From Massilia sp. UBA2709 (GTDB lineage: Bacteria > Pseudomonadota > Gammaproteobacteria > Burkholderiales > Burkholderiaceae_D), in NCBI GenBank assembly GCA_002354135.1, contig DEKZ01000457.1, forward strand, positions 1 to 5,563: DNA of 5,563 nt. Reading direction: 5' to 3'. This document shows positions 1-5,563 of this stretch, piece by piece (the stretch's first letter is position 1; the number at the start of each line of letters is the position of its first letter). A program made the translations under genes and the position numbers. The notes beneath the pieces were generated by a model, which was given only the letters and a program-made list of their open reading frames with translations, was not told where the DNA came from and made no database searches.

Positions 1-21
1 CGGCACCGCAGCCTGCGTCAC
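1..21 (-). CDS. Possible start of the next thi-operon gene (perhaps thiE), cut by the window edge
   Basis: A GTG codon at 21-19 overlaps the TGA stop of thiG (20-18) in a GTGA arrangement typical of translationally coupled operon genes. The frame reads V-T-Q-A-A-V-P to the edge without a stop. An AAGGG stretch (minus strand, 35-31 region) lies about 8 bases upstream and could act as a ribosome binding site. Many proteobacterial thi operons continue after thiG with thiE (thiamin phosphate synthase), which is why that identity is suggested. Seven codons cannot identify a protein, and the real start could also lie beyond the edge. Confidence 0.3.
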
Positions 22-800
22 GTGATGCGCCCTTCGCGCGGCGAGGATGGCGAAGCCGCGAAGCGCTTGGGCATGCGGCCCGCCAGATACGCCTCGCGCC
101 CGGCCTGCACCGCCAGATTCATCGCGCGCGCCATGCGCACCGGCTCGCGCGCCGCCGCGATCGCGGTGTTCATCAGGACGCCGTCGCAGCCCAGCTCCAT
201 CGCAATGGCCGCATCCGACGCCGTGCCGACGCCGGCGTCGACCAGCACCGGCACCGTCGCCTGCTCGATGATCAGGCTCAGGTTCCAGGGATTGAGGATG
301 CCCATGCCCGAGCCGATCAGGGAAGCCAGCGGCATCACGGCCACGCAGCCGATCTCCTGCAGGATCCTGGCCTGCACCGGATCGTCGCTGCAGTAGACCA
401 TCACGTCGAAACCGTCGCGCACCAGGGTCTCGGCCGCCTTCAGGGTTTCCGGCATGTGCGGGAACAGGGTCTGCTCGTCGCCCAGCACTTCGAGCTTGAC
501 CAGCTTGTGCCCATTCAAGAGTTCGCGCGCCATCTGCAGCGTGTAGACCGCGTCCTTTGCGTTGTAGCAGCCGGCGGTATTCGGCAGGATGGTGAAGTGT
601 GAAGGCGGCAGCACGTCCAGCAAGCTTGGCGCCTTCGGGTCCTGGCCGATGTTCACGCGGCGGATCGCCACGGTCACGATCTCGGCTTCGGCCGCCAGTG
701 TCGCTTCGCGGGTTTCAGTCAGGTCGCGGTACTTGCCGCTGCCGACCAGCAGGCGCGAGCGGTATTCCCGGCCCGCGATGGTGAGGAAGTCTTCGTTCAT
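18..800 (-). CDS. thiG: Thiazole synthase ThiG
   Basis: ThiG (260 aa, normal for the family) is a cytosolic (beta/alpha)8-barrel enzyme. It condenses 1-deoxy-D-xylulose 5-phosphate, dehydroglycine (iminoacetate) and sulfur from ThiS thiocarboxylate into the thiazole phosphate moiety of thiamin. Family hallmarks are visible. The N-terminal LLVGSGKY segment is at residues 17-24. The VKLEVLGD strand at 101-108 carries Lys102, the expected Schiff-base lysine for the sugar phosphate, and Glu104. ILPNTAGC is at 71-78 and VPVLVDAGVGTASDA at 183-197. A GCDGVLMNTAIA phosphate-binding segment lies at 204-215. The ATG at 800 is preceded by AAAGGAG (813-807) with a 6-base spacer. That Shine-Dalgarno overlaps the end of thiS, whose stop is 12 bases upstream, so coupling is likely. 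The tail after residue 246 is short, polar and not conserved in my recollection. Identification is very secure. Confidence 0.98.
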   Translation of the reverse strand: MNEDFLTIAGREYRSRLLVGSGKYRDLTETREATLAAEAEIVTVAIRRVNIGQDPKAPSLLDVLPPSHFTILPNTAGCYNAKDAVYTLQMARELLNGHKLVKLEVLGDEQTLFPHMPETLKAAETLVRDGFDVMVYCSDDPVQARILQEIGCVAVMPLASLIGSGMGILNPWNLSLIIEQATVPVLVDAGVGTASDAAIAMELGCDGVLMNTAIAAAREPVRMARAMNLAVQAGREAYLAGRMPKRFAASPSSPREGRIT

Positions 801-812
801 GATGTTCTCCTT

Positions 813-1016
813 TCAGCCGCCGCCGATGGCGCGCACGATGTCCACACGGTCCCGCTGCGCCAGCAGGCGTTCGTTCCACTGCTGGCGCGGCACCACCTGG
901 CGGTTGACGGCCAGCGCCACCGCCTGGTGCCTGACGCCGAGCTGCTCGACGAGGTCGCCGAGCGAGCCGCCGGGCTGCACCTTGTAGGGTTCTCCGTTCA
1001 GTTCGATCTCCAGCAT
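813..1016 (-). CDS. thiS: Sulfur carrier protein ThiS
   Basis: This 67-residue ubiquitin-like protein has the usual ThiS length and the beta-grasp pattern: MLEIELNGEP opening strands, then a helix (SLGDLVEQLGV, residues 18-28), then VALAVNRQVVPR (33-44). It ends in AIGGG, so the C-terminal Gly-Gly needed for adenylation by ThiF and conversion to the thiocarboxylate is present. It donates sulfur to ThiG, encoded next. The ATG at 1016-1014 lies 2 bases after the thiC stop (TGA, 1021-1019). It has a GAGGTG Shine-Dalgarno (1027-1022) inside the thiC end, which supports coupled translation. The frame stays open far upstream, antisense-free but out of frame with thiC. That extension is rejected because thiC fills the region and the short form matches the family exactly. 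Confidence 0.96.
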   Translation of the reverse strand: MLEIELNGEPYKVQPGGSLGDLVEQLGVRHQAVALAVNRQVVPRQQWNERLLAQRDRVDIVRAIGGG

Positions 1017-1018
1017 GC

Positions 1019-2932
<1,914 letters not shown>

Positions 2933-2933
2933 G

Positions 2934-2965
2934 TGGCTCCTTTGCGTGAGGAGCCAGCAAAGGAG
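2934..2965 (-). promoter_or_regulatory. thiC ribosome binding site inside two alternative hairpins (riboswitch expression platform)
   Basis: The thiC Shine-Dalgarno AAAGGAG (2943-2937) is shared by two perfect inverted repeats. Hairpin A pairs CUCCUUUGC (2965-2957) with GCAAAGGAG (2945-2937): 9 base pairs and an 11-base loop. Hairpin B pairs UGGCUCCU (2956-2949) with AGGAGCCA (2941-2934): 8 base pairs and a 7-base loop, ending one base before the ATG. They cannot form together, since both use the Shine-Dalgarno as their 3' arm. Either one would hide the ribosome binding site. No run of U follows, so an intrinsic terminator is not indicated, and the layout fits translational control. How each hairpin relates to ligand binding is inference. 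Confidence 0.7.
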
Positions 2966-3014
2966 GCAGAAGACTTGCAGGTGCGTGCAGGCGCACGACC
3001 GCGGCATCTCGGAA

Positions 3015-3101
3015 GCTTCCCTTCGCTGGCATTATCCAGATCAGGTTCAGAGGGTATTTCTCACCCGCGTGGCGCTTGTCGCACCAGCAGGACCCCTAGC
3101 G
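3015..3101 (-). promoter_or_regulatory. TPP riboswitch aptamer (THI element)
   Basis: Read on the minus strand, this leader segment has the conserved THI-box pieces in order. GCUAGGGGUC (3100-3091) gives the P1/P2 5' side. A long P3 stem follows, with CCUGC pairing to GCGGG and UGGUGC pairing to GCGCCA. Then come UGAGAAAUACCC (3063-3052), CUGAUCUGGAUAAUGCCAGCG (about 3045-3025) and GGGAAGC (3021-3015). UGAGA in the J3-2 region is the expected pyrimidine-binding part. The CUGAUCUGGAUAAUGCCAGCG half holds the P4/P5 arm that reads the pyrophosphate of thiamin pyrophosphate. P1 looks short (GCU with AGC, 3 base pairs), compatible with ligand-dependent closure. It lies 82 bases upstream of the thiC start and should lower thiC expression when TPP is plentiful. 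Confidence 0.97.
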
Positions 3102-3123
3102 TTTTGCTGCCAATTCGGCAACG

Positions 3124-3147
3124 GAAAGGATTATAGCCCATCCTTTC
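3124..3147. repeat. Inverted repeat flanking the -10 box
   Basis: GAAAGGAT (3124-3131) is repeated inverted and without mismatch as ATCCTTTC (3140-3147), with an 8-base spacer that contains most of the TATAAT box. As DNA it could be an operator for a dimeric regulator. As RNA made from the upstream gene it could be a weak 3' hairpin, but it is not GC-rich and no U-tract follows, so an intrinsic terminator is unlikely. Chance cannot be excluded. Confidence 0.5.
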
Positions 3148-3158
3148 GGCCTGGTCAC
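3130..3158 (-). promoter_or_regulatory. Likely sigma70 promoter of the thiCSG operon
   Basis: A perfect -10 box TATAAT lies at 3135-3130 on the minus strand. At 17 bases spacing, GTGACC (3158-3153) matches the consensus -35 at four of six positions (TGAC core). TTGTGA at 3160-3155 is an alternative with a 19-base spacer. Transcription would begin near 3123 and give a leader of about 190 bases that contains the whole riboswitch. The TGA stop of the upstream gene (3157-3155) lies inside the proposed -35 box, so the promoter is packed against that gene. A perfect 8-base inverted repeat surrounds the -10 box. Confidence 0.75.
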
Positions 3159-3448
3159 AACATCGGCGGCTCCCCGTCCATCGGCAGCAATTGCAGTTCG
3201 CCGCCCACGAGGCGCACCTCGACGAAGGGGGTCTGCGCCGGCTGGACGTCCTGGACGGCGCGCGGCCCGTTCTCCACCGTCACTTCCAGTTGCACGCTGG
3301 CCTCGGCGGTCTTCACTTCCACCGAATCGGCCCGGGAGATCGTCCAGTCCGTGCTGACGCCGGCCTTGTGGAACACCTGGTCGCCGTCGACCCGCACGCT
3401 CACCGTATCGTTCTGAAAGCCCTCGCCCAGCCTCACGCGTAAGCTCAT
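3155..3448 (-). CDS. Small acidic beta-rich protein of unknown function, next to the metalloprotease
   Basis: This 97-residue protein is not recognised as a named family. It has no cysteine, no signal peptide and no membrane segment, and is net acidic (15 Asp/Glu against 8 Lys/Arg). It shows alternating hydrophobic strands: SLRVRLG (2-8), DTVSVRVDGDQVF (14-26), STDWTISRADSVEV (32-45), SVQLEVTVENG (51-61), PFVEVRLVGGELQLL (74-88). This pattern suggests a single small beta-sandwich. The ATG at 3448 has GAGGA (3458-3454) 5 bases upstream, which supports the start. It begins 69 bases after the metalloprotease stop in the same orientation with no clear terminator between, so a shared transcript is likely. 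A role as partner, chaperone or inhibitor of the protease is conceivable from position and size alone. It could equally be unrelated. The strand pattern and ribosome binding site make it a credible gene. Confidence 0.75.
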   Translation of the reverse strand: MSLRVRLGEGFQNDTVSVRVDGDQVFHKAGVSTDWTISRADSVEVKTAEASVQLEVTVENGPRAVQDVQPAQTPFVEVRLVGGELQLLPMDGEPPML

Positions 3449-3517
3449 GATCGTCCTCGCATTCTCGATAAGCGCAACGGGCGGCCGGACAGCCTCCCGG
3501 TGCGCCCTGGGCTCTAC
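3449..3517 (-). other. Short spacer between protease gene and small gene
   Basis: These 69 bases separate the protease stop (TAA, 3520-3518) from the next ATG. They carry the GAGGA ribosome binding site of the small gene. I see no convincing -10/-35 pair and no GC-rich hairpin followed by a U-run, only a weak GGGCG/CGCCC repeat with a long loop. This supports, but does not prove, co-transcription. Confidence 0.5.
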
Positions 3518-5563
3518 TTACGCCTTCCGGCTACCCCGTCCCGGCGTTTTCTTCAGGGTGCGCTTCGCCCCTTCCTCGTCCCCGACCGCGTTCTGGACAC
3601 AAGCGAGACAGGACAGCACCTCCCCTTGCGACACCGGATCGAGCACCTGGGCGTCGGTCGCCCGGGAAAGCAGCGCGATGCTCTCTTCGGTCTTCGAGGG
3701 ACGCACGGTGACGAGCTTGCCCGCGCCGGCAGTGACGGTCTTGAAGGTCCTGCCGGCATTCACCCCTTTCACCATGCGGGCATAGGCCGCCAGCGGATGC
3801 GCCTCGAAGCGGTCGATCACCTCGTCGAAGGCGGCATTGCCCGAGTGCAGGGTCTCGTTGTCCGAACCCTGCAGGTAGAGCAGCGCGCCCTGGTCCTCGC
3901 CCAGGAAGAGTTCGGCCAGTGTATCGTCGTCCTCGCTGACCGGGTAGCGCACGCGGATCGTCAGGATGTCGGACAGCACCTGCGAACCGTCGAGGGCGGC
4001 ATAGGCGGCCCTGACCCGGTACTGCCCCGGCTGGTCGAAATAGAAGCCGCCCTTGCCGTAGCCGATGTAGGCGCTGTCCTTGATCTCGTCGCCCACGCCG
4101 AGGACGGTCTGGCGGTCGCCCACCAGGTGGTCGATCATGGGTTCGTAGGCGCACACCTCCCCGCCCGGCCTGCTGATGACGACCCTGACGAGGCCGTAGT
4201 TCGGGTGCAGCCAGGTGTGGGCGCGGCGTCCGCGCGTGTCGGTGGTCCTCAGCTTCAGTTCGAGCACGACCGGTTCGCCCAGCGCGAAGCTCTTCTGGTG
4301 GGTCGAGATCGACAGCACCAGGCCCGACTCGTCGGAGATCGGGTCGGCCATTACCTCGCGTCCCAGGGAGGCCCCAGTGCCGAAATCGTTCCCGCCCATG
4401 ATGACGTCGTTGCGGAAGCCATGGCGCAGGTGGATCAGTTCCTCGTCGTCGAAACGGAAATCGAAACTGCTCCAGTACCCTGCCGCGCCGCCTTTCGGGT
4501 AGTACCACGGGTAGTTCATCCAGGACAGCGCTTCCGGCCGGTTCGGCTTCGACGGCGAGGCATATTCCTTCTGCCAGGAGTGCATCAGGTTGAAGCAGTG
4601 CCCGAGTTCATGCACATAGGTGTAGAGCTGGAGCCGCTGCTGTTCGGCCGAGGCGCCGCCTATCCCCGCATGGAACACTGCGCAGCCCTGGCGCTGCTTG
4701 CCCTCCTGGTCGAACATGATGCCGTACAGGGTCGGCCCCAGGTCGTGCTGCTGGGCGACCAGCTGCCAGACGCACCATTGCTGCAGGTCGCTCCACAAGG
4801 AAAAATGCTTCTGCATCGACGCGTGCAGCTCGGCATTGCTCCAGGTGGCATTCGCGCCCGCGGCGCTGATGTCGATCACGTTGTTCCCGGCGGTCGGCGC
4901 CATGCCGATGCCGGCTTCGGCATACGCGCTCACCACGCTCAGGATGCGCGCGGCGCCGCCGGACGGCAGCGCGCCGGTGTTGTAGCTCCCGAACTGCGGC
5001 GTGGCCAGGTCCGACACGCAGTCGGTTTCGATGCGCACGTTGCGGAAATGGTGGGACGCGAACGTGCAGTGGTAGGACGCGCCCGGCACGTTCGTGATGC
5101 TGAAGAACTGCAGGGTCGCCGCGGCCTGGGGCTGGAACAGGCTGACGCGCGGTATCGTGACCTGCACCACGGGCGAGCCTGCGGAAAACGTGAAGCGGCC
5201 CAGCCCCTTCACGACGATTTTGGTCGGGTTCACCGTGATGGCCGGGCTGTCGACCACGAAGGAACCGTAATAGGTCACGGTCTTGCCGACCGTCTGGAAC
5301 AGGTCGCCGCTTACGCGCTTCATGGGCCGGATTCGGTCGACGTCGACGCGCAGTTCGACCTGGAAAGCGCCCAGCGCGCCCGCGTAGCAGCCGCTCACGG
5401 CTTTCTTGATGACGGGAAGTGGCGGAAGCGGAACCTGCGGGACCGGCGGCGGGACCGGCAGCGGCGGCTGCGGGACGGGCAAGGCTTGCGCCGCGGCGCC
5501 GGTCGGCGCCGTGTCGTGCGGCTCGCCGATGCCCAGCTCGCCGTTGGGCAGGCTCGATGGCTC
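3518..5563 (-). CDS. Metzincin-type zinc metalloprotease, N terminus outside the window
   Basis: At least 681 residues are visible and the frame is open to the edge. The first possible in-window start, TTG at 5482, lacks a ribosome binding site, so the true start is probably outside. Counting from that TTG, a proline-rich stretch (2-24, PVP/PLP units) leads to a beta-rich domain (about 28-157, starting SGCYAGALGAF). The protease domain (about 175-365) has HELGHCFNLMH: His291, Glu292, His295 and His301 fit the HExxHxxxxxH zinc site, with Asn298 where metzincins usually have Gly. SWMNY (320-324) is a likely Met-turn. A conserved-looking FDDEELIHLRHGFRNDVIMGG follows (344-364). Then come an Ig-like beta region (about 387-513, including PGQYRVRAAY at 485-494) and a helical tail (about 521-645) with a CLAC pair (625-628). 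It probably hydrolyses peptide bonds, but its substrate and location are unknown. No signal peptide is visible, though one could lie outside. The exact family is not recognised. Confidence 0.88.
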   Translation of the reverse strand, partial: EPSSLPNGELGIGEPHDTAPTGAAAQALPVPQPPLPVPPPVPQVPLPPLPVIKKAVSGCYAGALGAFQVELRVDVDRIRPMKRVSGDLFQTVGKTVTYYGSFVVDSPAITVNPTKIVVKGLGRFTFSAGSPVVQVTIPRVSLFQPQAAATLQFFSITNVPGASYHCTFASHHFRNVRIETDCVSDLATPQFGSYNTGALPSGGAARILSVVSAYAEAGIGMAPTAGNNVIDISAAGANATWSNAELHASMQKHFSLWSDLQQWCVWQLVAQQHDLGPTLYGIMFDQEGKQRQGCAVFHAGIGGASAEQQRLQLYTYVHELGHCFNLMHSWQKEYASPSKPNRPEALSWMNYPWYYPKGGAAGYWSSFDFRFDDEELIHLRHGFRNDVIMGGNDFGTGASLGREVMADPISDESGLVLSISTHQKSFALGEPVVLELKLRTTDTRGRRAHTWLHPNYGLVRVVISRPGGEVCAYEPMIDHLVGDRQTVLGVGDEIKDSAYIGYGKGGFYFDQPGQYRVRAAYAALDGSQVLSDILTIRVRYPVSEDDDTLAELFLGEDQGALLYLQGSDNETLHSGNAAFDEVIDRFEAHPLAAYARMVKGVNAGRTFKTVTAGAGKLVTVRPSKTEESIALLSRATDAQVLDPVSQGEVLSCLACVQNAVGDEEGAKRTLKKTPGRGSRKA
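5405..5482 (-). repeat. Proline-rich repeat region in the metalloprotease
   Basis: The region encodes alternating Pro-Val/Pro-Leu units ending at PVIKK. In the DNA, GCGGGACCGGC occurs twice (5437-5447 and 5449-5459) with a 12-base period, so part of it is a short in-frame tandem repeat able to vary by four residues. The residues upstream, toward the edge (GEPHDTAPTGAAAQA and before), are also low in complexity, which suggests a flexible linker between an unseen N-terminal part and the folded domains. Confidence 0.7.

Noticed and set aside
2981..2996. Small hairpin GTGCG/CGCAC in the thiC leader as a terminator
   Set aside because: Only 5 base pairs and no U-run follows. It is at most a minor leader structure.
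2933..3007. Longer thiC starting at the ATG at 3007
   Set aside because: The extra 25 residues are Cys/Leu-rich and unlike ThiC, and they would run through the leader after the aptamer. The ATG at 2932 has a Shine-Dalgarno.
3011..3020. Palindrome GGAAGCTTCC as a protein-binding site
   Set aside because: It coincides with the conserved GGGAAGC end of the aptamer, which already explains half of it. Ten bases of palindrome alone are weak evidence.
3531..4508. Second minus-strand frame of 325 codons inside the protease gene
   Set aside because: Its Arg/Pro/Gly-rich product is typical of a frame shadow. The protease frame contains the zinc motif and continuous domains.

Overview
All genes in this GC-rich window (roughly two-thirds G+C by eye) lie on the minus strand, so the biology reads from position 5563 down to 1. 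Gene content, codon bias and the arrangement of the thiamin genes suggest a betaproteobacterium of the Burkholderiales, perhaps an Oxalobacteraceae such as Massilia. That placement is inferred from recall, not from a search.

From right to left, 5563-3518 holds most of a large zinc metalloprotease of metzincin type. It has motif HELGHCFNLMH, a Met-turn-like SWMNY, a proline-rich N-terminal stretch, and beta-rich plus helical C-terminal regions. Its reading frame stays open to the window edge, so the true start lies outside. After 69 bases comes a 97-codon gene (3448-3155) for a small, acidic, cysteine-free, strand-rich protein of unknown function, probably co-transcribed with the protease.

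The thiamin biosynthesis operon follows. A sigma70-type promoter (-10 TATAAT) sits directly at the end of the small gene, whose stop codon lies inside the proposed -35 box. It drives a leader of about 190 bases carrying a clear TPP riboswitch (3101-3015). The leader ends in two overlapping, mutually exclusive inverted repeats, each of which can bury the thiC Shine-Dalgarno sequence. Translational control by thiamin pyrophosphate is therefore the natural reading. The genes thiC (HMP-P synthase), thiS (sulfur carrier) and thiG (thiazole synthase) are tightly packed, with gaps of 2 and 12 bases. A GTG overlapping the thiG stop may open a further gene, plausibly thiE, that leaves the window after seven codons.

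ThiC makes the pyrimidine half of thiamin. ThiS carries the sulfur and ThiG builds the thiazole half. The oxidase or lyase that supplies the dehydroglycine-type substrate (ThiO or ThiH) is not in the visible operon. The most promising less-described material is the metzincin plus small-protein pair and the two-hairpin expression platform of the riboswitch.
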